Origin: Paenibacillus pedocola
GTDB taxonomy: Bacteria; Bacillota; Bacilli; Paenibacillales; Paenibacillaceae
Direction: 5' to 3'
NCBI RefSeq assembly: GCF_031599675.1
Contig: NZ_CP134223.1
Coordinates: 5,624,501-5,688,500, forward strand
DNA: 64,000 bases
Numbering within the stretch: the stretch's first letter is position 1; every line of letters starts with the position of its first letter. Below are positions 42,939 through 50,702 of this stretch, piece after piece. A model generated the notes under the pieces. It made no database searches, had not been told where the DNA came from, and saw only the letters and a program-made list of their open reading frames with translations. Made by a program: the position numbers and the translations under genes.

Positions 42939-42967
42939 AAAATATCATCTATCTGCAAGTCTGTCAA
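42939..42967 (-). promoter_or_regulatory. Promoter of the sulfur ABC operon
   Basis: Minus-strand perfect TTGACA, 17-bp spacer, TATTTT, in A/T-rich DNA. It lies about 45 bp past the end of the PQQ-propeller gene. Confidence 0.8.
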
Positions 42968-43008
42968 CAAAAAGACACAATTTAATGCCAAATAATTAAT
43001 CTGGTAAA

Positions 43009-44325
43009 CTAATCCATTTTGAGAACCGCCGGCTCTTTAAATGCTGTAACCTTTCCCTTACTCTGTACGATAATCATCCCGTCCTCCAGCAGCGTTGGCC
43101 CGAAGACTCTACCGGACGTTTTGAGCTGCAGCACCTGTGCTCCTGTAAGCAGATTCACCGCCACCAGCTGACCGTCTGCACGGGCGATATACATACCGTG
43201 ACCGAGCAGGTCAAAGCGGGCAATCGGGGTGCCTCCGTAATACGATACCCCATACCTGTTGGTTGTCTTGACGCCATATACTACTTCACCGTCGCTGAAC
43301 AGCACTCTTCCGTCATAAGGGCCAGCGGCATACCTTAGGGAGCTTCCGCCGCCTGCAGCCGAATAGGTAATCTTGGCCGTCTTGGCCGGATCCGCATCTG
43401 CCGGATAACAGTAAACGGTGTTTCCATTATTGATGTACAGCTGATTGCCGCTGATCCAAGCTCGTCCGCCGCTGCTCAGTGCCTCATCCGGATTCATATT
43501 TCCGGGGTTGTACTCTACCGATTTCAGCACCTTGCCGGTCTTGGCATCCAGTGTATCTACCGTGGTCAGGGGCACCAGTTCTATGAGGTTGGCTGTCCGC
43601 TGAGAACGGAGGGTTCCGCTGCCAGCATCAATGGGCAGAGCGTGATTATCTGCTTCCCACAGCTGTTTGCCTGTCTTCCGGTCAAAGGCGTGCAGCAGCT
43701 CGTATGAATACGCCCCGGATACTGAGTCCTCAGCGAATATCAGATCGCCTTGAACCTGTACAGGCAAATACAGCTTCTCACTATAATTATCCTTCCATTG
43801 CAGTTTGCCGTCTTTCAGATTATAGACCTGAATATCACCGTTAACAGCAAAAAGCTGGTTCTGGTCGATCAGGAGCTGGTACGGAGCTTTACTCGGTACG
43901 GAAGAGCTCCAAATGTTTTTGCCTGTTGCTGCATTGATGGCATATATAGTTCCTGCCTGTGAGCTTGCGTAGATCAGGCCATCCTGATACAACAGCGGTG
44001 CTGTCAGCTTCGCCCCATATTTCCAGACTCTTTTGCCGTTCTGGGCATTCAGTGCGAGCAGCTGGCCCTGCTGAATGATGTAGACTTTGCCGCCTCCGGC
44101 CACAGCAGATCCCCGGCTCATCGCTGATTCATCACCCTGCAGATCCATCGTACTGGACCATAAGATTTTAGCTGCAGGAGCTGCAGGAGCATCACTCCCG
44201 AAATTATTGGCCACGTAAGAAGTACGCGGTTCAGATGCCGCAGATTGAGCCGTACCGGCAGCAGCCAGCAGACTTAATCCGATCACGGCAGCGAAGGCCC
44301 CGTTTTTGATATTTATTCTCCCCAT
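43009..44325 (-). CDS. Secreted PQQ-type beta-propeller protein
   Basis: 438 residues. Signal peptide (AAVIGLSLLAAAGTAQSAA) without a lipobox, then PQQ/BamB-like propeller repeats with the A-x-(D/N)-x-x-(T/N)-G-K-x-x-W pattern: ALNAQNGKRVWKYG, AINAATGKNIWSS, VYNLKDGKLQWKD, AFDRKTGKQLWEAD, TLDAKTGKVLKSVE and AVNLLTGAQVLQL. Extracytoplasmic; probably a binding or scaffolding propeller, since no quinoprotein catalytic residues were recognised. GGAGGG 9 nt before the ATG. Monocistronic, with the sulfur operon promoter beginning just after its end. Confidence 0.87.
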   Translation of the reverse strand: MGRINIKNGAFAAVIGLSLLAAAGTAQSAASEPRTSYVANNFGSDAPAAPAAKILWSSTMDLQGDESAMSRGSAVAGGGKVYIIQQGQLLALNAQNGKRVWKYGAKLTAPLLYQDGLIYASSQAGTIYAINAATGKNIWSSSVPSKAPYQLLIDQNQLFAVNGDIQVYNLKDGKLQWKDNYSEKLYLPVQVQGDLIFAEDSVSGAYSYELLHAFDRKTGKQLWEADNHALPIDAGSGTLRSQRTANLIELVPLTTVDTLDAKTGKVLKSVEYNPGNMNPDEALSSGGRAWISGNQLYINNGNTVYCYPADADPAKTAKITYSAAGGGSSLRYAAGPYDGRVLFSDGEVVYGVKTTNRYGVSYYGGTPIARFDLLGHGMYIARADGQLVAVNLLTGAQVLQLKTSGRVFGPTLLEDGMIIVQSKGKVTAFKEPAVLKMD

Positions 44326-44554
44326 TTGATGAATCCCTCCCGGAATTAATTTCCTTGTCCATCCTTAGAAGCCACAACGAGTATATACCCTGATTCGCAG
44401 CATATTCAATAATTTTCCATGCGTATCGGATTTTGCTGGATGAATAGTGCAAAAATCAATACACTATAAGAGACAGCAAAAAGAGAGAGCCTATGCGCCA
44501 ATCCGTCAGGATAATACCGTTAATCCGCTTACAGGCTAAAACATTTACTCACAT
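44326..44554. other. Intergenic gap upstream of the monooxygenase promoter
   Basis: A/T-rich divergent region between the PQQ-propeller gene and the luciferase-like gene. No extra gene or RNA structure recognised; the leftward promoter could not be placed. Confidence 0.4.
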
Positions 44555-44571
44555 ACTTACATTTTGTAAGT
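44555..44571. promoter_or_regulatory. Operator-like palindrome over the monooxygenase -35
   Basis: ACTTACATTTTGTAAGT, a perfect 7-3-7 inverted repeat that includes the -35 hexamer. Shape and sequence resemble operators of HxlR (DUF24) or related winged-helix repressors that often control oxidoreductases. The regulator is not in the immediate vicinity. Confidence 0.6.
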
Positions 44572-44585
44572 CATTATGTTATACT
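44557..44585 (+). promoter_or_regulatory. Promoter of the luciferase-like monooxygenase gene
   Basis: TTACAT, 17-bp spacer, TATACT, about 115 bp before the chosen start. Confidence 0.65.
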
Positions 44586-44698
44586 AATCCGAATCCTACT
44601 TACTGCGGACAAGCACCAGCACTCTAAATAGATTGAACTTGAAAATGTGAAAATCTATATAGATAACCAACATTCTGATGAATAAGGGGTCTGTACTT

Positions 44699-45799
44699 AT
44701 GACTAACAACGTAAATAATGATAAACAGCCTGAATTTGAATTCGGCATTTATACACTGGGGGACATGGTGACCGACTGTCATACAGGCCAGCTGATCAGC
44801 CCGCAGCAGCGGCTTCAGGAGGTCATTGCTGCAGCTAAGCTCGCGGATGAGGCCGGACTTGATGTATTTGGCGTGGGTGAGCATCACCGGCTTGATTTTG
44901 TCATCTCTTCCATGCCGGTTGTGCTCGCTGCAATTGCCCAGGTGACCAAGCGGATTAAGCTGACCAGTGCAACTACGGTGCTTAGTACTTCCGATCCCGT
45001 ACGGATATTCGAGGACTTCGCCACACTGGATCTGCTGTCGGGCGGACGGGCGGAGATTATAAACGGACGCGGTGCTTTTCTGGAATCCTTCCCGCTGTTC
45101 GGATACGAGCTGGAAGACTACAAGAAGCTGTTCGCTGAGAATCTTGAACTGCTGCTGGAGCTGAATCAGCATGAGGTGATGAACTGGAAGGGAACCTTCC
45201 GCTCACCGCTGATCAACGCTGAGATTGCTCCGCGTCCGCTGCAGCCGAAGCTACCTCTCTGGGTGGGCATCGGCGGTTCACCCGAAAGCGCCGAGCAGGC
45301 CGGTCGGCTCGGAATCGGCATGGCTATTGCTATTCTAAGCGGCAGCCCTGAACCGTTCCAGAATCTGGCCGTAACCTACCGCCGCAGCGGCGCCGCAGCC
45401 GGGCATTCCGCAGAGGACCTGAAGATCGCCATTACGAGCCACGGCTACATTGCGAAGACCTCACAGCAGGCGCTCGATGAATACTATCCTTACTATTACA
45501 GCTACCGTAACGCCATCAGCCCGCATCCCGGGCAGGAATACCGGGTTTCACGCAGTGATTTTGGCCGCTTCGTCTCCCCGGTCAATACGCTGGCTGTCGG
45601 CAGCCCCCAGCAGATCATCGAAAAAATTCTATACCAGCATGAGCTGTTCGGCCATAACCGTTTTATGACTCAGCTCGATATCGGCGGACTGCCTTACAGC
45701 AAGGTGGCTACCGCAATTGAACTGCTTGCTACGGAGGTTGCTCCGGTTGTGCGCCGGGAAATCGCCAAGAAGACTAGCGCAGGCACTTCGCAGGCCTAA
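44699..45799 (+). CDS. Luciferase-like (LLM class) flavin-dependent oxidoreductase
   Basis: 366 residues. TIM-barrel of the bacterial luciferase superfamily: FGIYTLGD, VFGVGEHHRLDFVISSMPVVLAAIAQVTKRIKLTSATTVLSTSDPVRIFEDFATLDLLSGGRAEIINGRGAF, and LPLWVGIGGSPESAEQAGRLG. Members use reduced flavin and O2 on aldehydes, alkanesulfonates or aromatic compounds; the sequence does not single out SsuD. It is about 1.8 kb from the sulfur ABC operon, on the opposite strand, so a link is possible but not shown. Start at MTNNVNND with AAGGGG 9 nt upstream; the frame is open from 44678. Confidence 0.9.
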   Translation: MTNNVNNDKQPEFEFGIYTLGDMVTDCHTGQLISPQQRLQEVIAAAKLADEAGLDVFGVGEHHRLDFVISSMPVVLAAIAQVTKRIKLTSATTVLSTSDPVRIFEDFATLDLLSGGRAEIINGRGAFLESFPLFGYELEDYKKLFAENLELLLELNQHEVMNWKGTFRSPLINAEIAPRPLQPKLPLWVGIGGSPESAEQAGRLGIGMAIAILSGSPEPFQNLAVTYRRSGAAAGHSAEDLKIAITSHGYIAKTSQQALDEYYPYYYSYRNAISPHPGQEYRVSRSDFGRFVSPVNTLAVGSPQQIIEKILYQHELFGHNRFMTQLDIGGLPYSKVATAIELLATEVAPVVRREIAKKTSAGTSQA

Positions 45800-45837
45800 T
45801 CACTCAGTCAGGCTCTGCGCCTGTACTAAACCACACC

Positions 45838-45884
45838 AAAAAACGGCTGTGCTATCCCGCTTGGGACGGCACAGCCGTTTTTGC
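45838..45884. terminator. Bidirectional terminator
   Basis: AAACGGCTGTGC pairs with GCACAGCCGTTT, with an inner CCC/GGG pair, flanked by A and T runs on the two sides. It ends both the monooxygenase gene and the convergent regulator gene. Confidence 0.88.
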
Positions 45885-45897
45885 TGCAACCGGACTG

Positions 45898-46779
45898 TTA
45901 GTCTGCTAACGCATATACCCCTTCAGTTAGATGCCTGCGGCAGACCTTGAGCAAAGCCTGATAGCTGTCTTCAAAATCAAGCTGTCTGAGAATATTTAAG
46001 TACCCCTTTAACTCAGCCGCGCTGTCTTTCTGCTTCAGGCAGAGCAACGTCAGCTCGTAATAAATTAACGTCACAATTTTATCGTACAGCAGATGGGTTT
46101 TATCCGCTAACGGCAGCGCTTTTTCGAGAAACAGCAGGCTCTGTTCATAGTTATGCTCGTTCAGGCAAATGATCGAGATGTTCTGCAGGAGATGCTGCTG
46201 GACTGTTCTGCTCTCGGGAAAGGAATGGTATCTGTCAAATTCTTTCGCGCCTCTGAGGCCAAAAAAAATGGCATCACTGCTGCTTAGTGTGAACAAAAAA
46301 TTGTTGAGCAGCTTGAACTCGTACAGATACCATTTATCCACACCAAGCAAATACGGCTTGATATACGCTGCAATCTCATTCAGCGCTGTAATTTCATCCG
46401 GATAATGATGCTGAATCAACACCCCCTGGCCGAGCAGATATAAATGGTAATAGGCCTCGGTCCGTGTGGATTCATACATTGACCGGCACTCCCGGCTGAT
46501 CGCCTTGACCTTGCTGAAGTCGTAGCGGTTTCCCGCTTCTGTAAGCTCGAGATGCAGCATCCGCTTCACCTGCGGAGCATTGTCCTGATGCAGGAAAAGC
46601 AGCTCCTCAAACGACATTTCGAGCTTGTCCAGAAGCAGGATCAGCTTGTCGTAGCCGGGATAATACTTCACGCCTTCAAAGCGTGAGAGGTTGGAGCGGC
46701 TCATGATGCCTCCAGCCAGAAGCGACTGGTTTATTCCTTTCGATCTGCGGATCTGCCCTATCGTTTTACCCAGAATCAT
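45898..46779 (-). CDS. Rgg-type XRE transcriptional regulator
   Basis: About 293 residues. N-terminal XRE helix-turn-helix (GKTIGQIRRSKGINQSLLAGGIMSRSNLSRFEG, residues 3-36) followed by an all-helical repeat domain (about 70-290), the layout of Rgg/MutR and other RNPP-like peptide-sensing regulators. Start at MILGKTIG with GGGGTGG 7 nt upstream; the frame is open to 46818. Divergent from an MFS transporter gene across about 110 bp, which is the likely target (inference). No pheromone-like small ORF was recognised in the gap. Confidence 0.85.
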   Translation of the reverse strand: MILGKTIGQIRRSKGINQSLLAGGIMSRSNLSRFEGVKYYPGYDKLILLLDKLEMSFEELLFLHQDNAPQVKRMLHLELTEAGNRYDFSKVKAISRECRSMYESTRTEAYYHLYLLGQGVLIQHHYPDEITALNEIAAYIKPYLLGVDKWYLYEFKLLNNFLFTLSSSDAIFFGLRGAKEFDRYHSFPESRTVQQHLLQNISIICLNEHNYEQSLLFLEKALPLADKTHLLYDKIVTLIYYELTLLCLKQKDSAAELKGYLNILRQLDFEDSYQALLKVCRRHLTEGVYALAD

Positions 46780-46892
46780 GACTTGTCCACCCCGTTTGCC
46801 CGTGTGAGTATATGGCACAATTTGTAAGCCTGTTTTTTATTGTATGCTACACTCGGCACAAAGAAAATGACAAATTCCGGGGGTAGACGGCA

Positions 46893-48158
46893 ATGAATCT
46901 GCGTATAGCACCTCAGCTTAACCGAAAGGTCTGGAATATCCTGGCCGGCACTTTTTTTACGAGAACCGCCCTGTTCATGAGTGTTCCTTATTTATCGATC
47001 TTTCTGACCGGTCAAAAGCACATCCCGCTCCTGCTTACCAGCCTCATCCTCGCGGTCAATCCGCTGGCGGGTGTAGCCTTCAGCTGGCTTGGCGGTGCGC
47101 TTGCCGATAAACTTCCGCTCCACAAAATCATCCTGTATACTCCGCTTATCTGGGGGACCGTGTTTATTCTGTTCTATTTTGCCGACAGCTTCCTGGTCTT
47201 TCTGCTGCTGAACGCGCTGAACGGCCTGTGCTATTCACTCTTTGAACCGGCAAGCAAAAAGGTACTGTCCACAGAGTCTCTCCCGGAGCACCGGCTGCTC
47301 GTATTCAACCTGAGATACACGGCGATTAACCTGGGCTGCTTTGCCGGTCCTCTGCTCAGCCTGCTGTTCAATATGAAAATGACCCTGTTCCCTTATGTCA
47401 TCCTAGGTATCATGTATATTCTATACGGGGCTTCAACGATGTTCTTCTTCCGCAAAACTTCTGCTAACAAGGAGAATACTCAGTCAAAATCCCCTCCTAG
47501 TCTCCCGGCCCTCTGGGCGATCCGCAAAGATCATGTATATCTGCTGCTGCTTGCGGGGATGAGCTTTTCCTACTTTGGCTATTCGCAGCTGAACGGAACT
47601 GTCTCCCAGTTTCTATCGAACACTGGCACCTTGGCAGACGGCACCCGGTTATACTCCATCCTGTTGTCGGTCAATGCCGTTGTTATTCTCACCACCCAGT
47701 TTGCCGTGCTCCGCCGGATCTCTACATGGAATCCGTTTACTGTGGTTCTGCTCAGCAATCTGCTGCTCGGCCTGAGTTTTCTGTTCTTTCTCTTCCCGGC
47801 CGCCTACCCTCCGCTGCTGTTATTCATTACAGTGTTCAGTCTCGGAGAGCTGCTGATCGGCGCGCGGTTCGATGCCCTGGTGGATGAACTATCCTCCGCA
47901 GACAATAAAGGGTTATATTTCGGCTGCGCGGAAATCGTGAAGCTGGGGACCATTAGCGGCCCTATCGCGGGAGGCGGTCTGCTGGGGATGTTCGGCTTCC
48001 AGGCTGCCTGGCCCGTGTTCGGACTCCTCAGCGGTATAACCCTGACAGGAGCCCTTCTGATCCGGGCGGCCAGAATAAAAGACAGGCTTGCTGCTCCCCG
48101 TCTCCCCAGCGATAAAAAAAGGCCCCCAGCAATGACTGGGGACCCCTATATCCGTTAG
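46893..48158 (+). CDS. MFS transporter
   Basis: 421 residues with about 12 transmembrane helices. The MFS motif-A-like loop between helices 2 and 3 reads GGALADKLPLHKI. Charge pattern and short loops fit a drug or metabolite exporter; substrate unknown. GGGGG lies before the ATG. Divergently transcribed from the Rgg-type regulator. The last codons (KKRPPAMTGDPYIR) are encoded by a sequence that doubles as the terminator of the convergent operon. Confidence 0.88.
   Translation: MNLRIAPQLNRKVWNILAGTFFTRTALFMSVPYLSIFLTGQKHIPLLLTSLILAVNPLAGVAFSWLGGALADKLPLHKIILYTPLIWGTVFILFYFADSFLVFLLLNALNGLCYSLFEPASKKVLSTESLPEHRLLVFNLRYTAINLGCFAGPLLSLLFNMKMTLFPYVILGIMYILYGASTMFFFRKTSANKENTQSKSPPSLPALWAIRKDHVYLLLLAGMSFSYFGYSQLNGTVSQFLSNTGTLADGTRLYSILLSVNAVVILTTQFAVLRRISTWNPFTVVLLSNLLLGLSFLFFLFPAAYPPLLLFITVFSLGELLIGARFDALVDELSSADNKGLYFGCAEIVKLGTISGPIAGGGLLGMFGFQAAWPVFGLLSGITLTGALLIRAARIKDRLAAPRLPSDKKRPPAMTGDPYIR
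48114..48144 (-). terminator. Terminator of the TIR operon, inside the MFS gene end
   Basis: Minus-strand GGTCCCCAG pairs with CTGGGGGCC around a 6-nt loop, followed by seven Ts. It lies within the last codons of the convergent MFS gene. Confidence 0.8.
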
Positions 48159-48391
48159 GCAAACGAAGGTTTGTTATTATCGACCTTCCCGCTGACGAGC
48201 TTCTTGTATTCGTCGTCTCCGCCTTCCAGAGAAGGCGCAATGTATACGTTGATGGACGAAGGCGACAGCTTGGTGGGCCTTCCGGTCCCCGCTTTCCGCT
48301 TCGTGCGGCCTTTGCCGCCTTCACTGCCGCTGCCGTTTGCGGTTCGGCGGACAGCACTGGATAAACTGACTGCATTCTTCATGTTCTTCAT
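48155..48391 (-). CDS. 78-residue basic protein, second gene of the TIR operon
   Basis: Unrecognised. 78 residues, strongly basic and Ser/Gly-rich in the first half (SGSEGGKGRTKRKAGTGRP), with a possibly folded end (INVYIAPSLEGGDDEYKKLV). GGAGGGG lies 9 nt before the ATG, good evidence for translation. It starts 4 bp after the TIR-domain gene, so the two form an operon and the product may be a partner, inhibitor or nucleic-acid-binding accessory of the TIR protein (inference). Its last codons overlap the end of the convergent MFS gene. Confidence 0.75.
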   Translation of the reverse strand: MKNMKNAVSLSSAVRRTANGSGSEGGKGRTKRKAGTGRPTKLSPSSINVYIAPSLEGGDDEYKKLVSGKVDNNKPSFA

Positions 48392-48395
48392 CGTG

Positions 48396-49400
48396 TCAGT
48401 CCCCTCCCACTAAATGATTGACGGTACGGAACAAATCCCGGTTATACGACACAACCTCGGTAAGATCATCCGCGGACAATCCGTCGCTTCCGGAAAAATG
48501 TACAGAAAGGACATGCTTTTCACCTAAAGGATAGCATAGGATATAGACCTCCGCAACTTCCGTACGCTGAAAAAAGGTCCATTCCTTGCTCATAAAAGCA
48601 TCCAGCACACCCGGACGTTTCCCCTGTTCCGCTTCATACAGCGACAACGGGTAGACATGTCCCCGGCCCACATTCCCGCCGACTTGCATCAGTCCCTCTC
48701 CCTCACGGGCCTGCCACATGGCGGCGCCCATCACCCGGCAATGCTTCGGCGGCAGAAAAGAATTGCGGACCGCTTCACTGAGCGCCTGATATTGCAGTTC
48801 TCCTTCAGGGGCAGCCACATTACTATTATATTGCCAAAAGAAGTGAAGGATACTTTCTTTTCGCCTAAGCTCATGCTTTAACTGCTCCAGCTCCTTCTGC
48901 GGATCACGGTAGCCCCCCTGCTCCTGAATGCTGTCAATGATCTTGCCGCAGCTTACATCTACGGCCGCCACCGGATTCTCATGCTGCCATTCATATTCCA
49001 GCGGAGTGAGGCCGGATAAATCCGACAACAGATGATATTCCTCGATGTTCTCTCCCGGAATTAAATCTTTGCGGACCGGCACCCGATCCGGCAGCAGGCA
49101 GAAGACACGGCTGCGCCGCAGCCTCGCCCAGAACAGGCCCATTTCAAACTGTGTATTATCACGGGTCACATAATAATATTTGCCGCGGATTCTGGCTACA
49201 TCGTCCGGAGAGAACACGAAGACGGCAAAATCGCTCTCATCCAGGTTCCGTTCGAGTGCTTCCATTGTATATTCATTCGCTCGGAAGGCATTGGCATACC
49301 ATGGATTCACCTGGGCCTCCCGCTTCAGCTGCTCATGTATCGCCCTGGCGTAACGGATAGATTCTCTGGAAGATCCAATGAATAGTTTTGGTCTGGTCAC
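48396..49400 (-). CDS. TIR-like nucleotide-binding protein (PF10137 type)
   Basis: 334 residues. The N-terminal TIR-like domain (about 4-115) matches the CAP12/Pycsar-effector TIR family: KLFIGSSRESIRYARAIHEQL, EYTMEALERNLDESDFAVFVFSPDD and RDNTQFEMGLFWARLRRSRVF, where the Glu in FEMGLF is the expected NADase catalytic residue. A linker with a coiled-coil-like helix (DPQKELEQLKHELRRK) leads to a C-terminal domain (about 185-334) that looks GAF-like (MGAAMWQAREGEG...ILCYPLGEKHVLSVHF). TIR proteins of this family degrade NAD+ in anti-phage immunity when triggered. No cyclase or STING gene is adjacent, so the trigger is unknown. Confidence 0.82.
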   Translation of the reverse strand: MTRPKLFIGSSRESIRYARAIHEQLKREAQVNPWYANAFRANEYTMEALERNLDESDFAVFVFSPDDVARIRGKYYYVTRDNTQFEMGLFWARLRRSRVFCLLPDRVPVRKDLIPGENIEEYHLLSDLSGLTPLEYEWQHENPVAAVDVSCGKIIDSIQEQGGYRDPQKELEQLKHELRRKESILHFFWQYNSNVAAPEGELQYQALSEAVRNSFLPPKHCRVMGAAMWQAREGEGLMQVGGNVGRGHVYPLSLYEAEQGKRPGVLDAFMSKEWTFFQRTEVAEVYILCYPLGEKHVLSVHFSGSDGLSADDLTEVVSYNRDLFRTVNHLVGGD

Positions 49401-49558
49401 GGCGGCGCTCCTTTGTCAGTTTCCCCATGCTGTAATAATTATACAGCCCTTTTCTATCTGGGAACAGAGCCCCATTTCCTTAGATTTTAATAAAATCCTG
49501 TTCTTCTGCCGATGAAACGGGTAATAGGATTTTATACCACCCTGAAACGAGGCTTCTT

Positions 49559-50674
49559 ATGAACAAAAGAATACATATTGCAGTACTGGCAGCCGGCCTC
49601 CTGATTGGAGGCTTGCTCCAAAGCACCCGTGTGGACGCAATGGCGTCTTATACGGCGAAGGTCTATACCAGTTCTCTTATCGTCCGCAGTGAGCCGGCCG
49701 CCGGTGCTTCAGTTGTCGGATCTTTGAAGAGCGGCACCACAGTAACAGTTACCGATGAGCAGCATGGCTGGATGGAGATACGCTCCGGATCCGTAAGCGG
49801 CTGGGTGGCAGGTTATTATCTTAAAAAGACTACAGGAACCGCGGCGGCCTCCTTGTCTTCTGCCAAGACAACCTCCGGCAGCAGTTCTGCAACTGTAACC
49901 GCAGATTCCCTGCGGATCAGGGGAGGTCCGGGAATCGGCTACCAGGTGGTAGGCTCCCTTAAGGCCCAGGATACCGTAACCGTTCTGCAGCGCGAGGACG
50001 GCTGGGCCCGGATCCGGACAACCGGCGGGGAGGTCGGCTGGGTATCAGCGCAGTATATTGCCAGCGGAAGCGCCTCAACCGGGAGCAGCAAGGCCAGTTC
50101 GGTCTCAAGTACAAGCTTCAGCTCTTCAGGCCGGATCAGCGGCAAACTGATCGTCATTGATCCCGGGCATGGCGGAAGCGATCCGGGCATGCTCGGCACG
50201 ACTTACAACACAATGGAGAAGGATCTTACTTTGCAGACGGCCTTTTATGTACGCGATTATCTGATAGCAAGAGGAGCGCGGGTGCAGATGACGCGGACCT
50301 CTGATCAAAAGCCCACCCTCGCCCGGAGAGTCCAGATCGCCGCCACGCTGAACGCCGATGCCTTTGTCAGCATCCATTACAATTCCTCGCCGAAGAATGT
50401 ATCCGGTACACTGACCTTCTTCTACTCTGAATCGGATGACCTGCGGCTGGCCCGGGCCATTGAGACCCGGCTTGGACAAGGCATTGGCCTGAAGAGCAAT
50501 GGTTTATCTTACGGCAATTATCATATCCTGCGGGAGAATACCCTTCCGGCTACACTTGTGGAGCTGGGGTTTCTCAGCAATCCTTATGACGAAGCGATTG
50601 TCCGCACTTCTGCCTACCAGAAAAAGGCAGCCAAGGCCATTGCCGAGGGACTGGCTGATTATTTTAAAAAGTGA
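49559..50674 (+). CDS. N-acetylmuramoyl-L-alanine amidase with SH3b domains
   Basis: 371 residues, secreted. Signal peptide (HIAVLAAGLLIGGLLQSTRVDA), two bacterial SH3 domains (about 30-88 and 105-165; SLIVRSEPAAGASVVGSL and SLRIRGGPGIGYQVVGSL) and a C-terminal Amidase_3 domain (about 195-368) with zinc and catalytic residues in VIDPGHGGSDPG, MEKDLTLQ, SIHYNSS and VELGFLSN. Cleaves the amide bond between muramic acid and the stem peptide; CwlC/LytC-like role in wall turnover, cell separation or sporulation. GAGG lies a few bases before the ATG. Single gene. Confidence 0.95.
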   Translation: MNKRIHIAVLAAGLLIGGLLQSTRVDAMASYTAKVYTSSLIVRSEPAAGASVVGSLKSGTTVTVTDEQHGWMEIRSGSVSGWVAGYYLKKTTGTAAASLSSAKTTSGSSSATVTADSLRIRGGPGIGYQVVGSLKAQDTVTVLQREDGWARIRTTGGEVGWVSAQYIASGSASTGSSKASSVSSTSFSSSGRISGKLIVIDPGHGGSDPGMLGTTYNTMEKDLTLQTAFYVRDYLIARGARVQMTRTSDQKPTLARRVQIAATLNADAFVSIHYNSSPKNVSGTLTFFYSESDDLRLARAIETRLGQGIGLKSNGLSYGNYHILRENTLPATLVELGFLSNPYDEAIVRTSAYQKKAAKAIAEGLADYFKK

Positions 50675-50702
50675 CCCCCTGCGACCGCAAGCCGTGCTTA
50701 GC

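Noticed and set aside
44699..45799. Calling the monooxygenase SsuD (alkanesulfonate monooxygenase)
   Set aside because: Only general luciferase-superfamily features are visible; it is on the opposite strand from the sulfur operon and no flavin reductase accompanies it.
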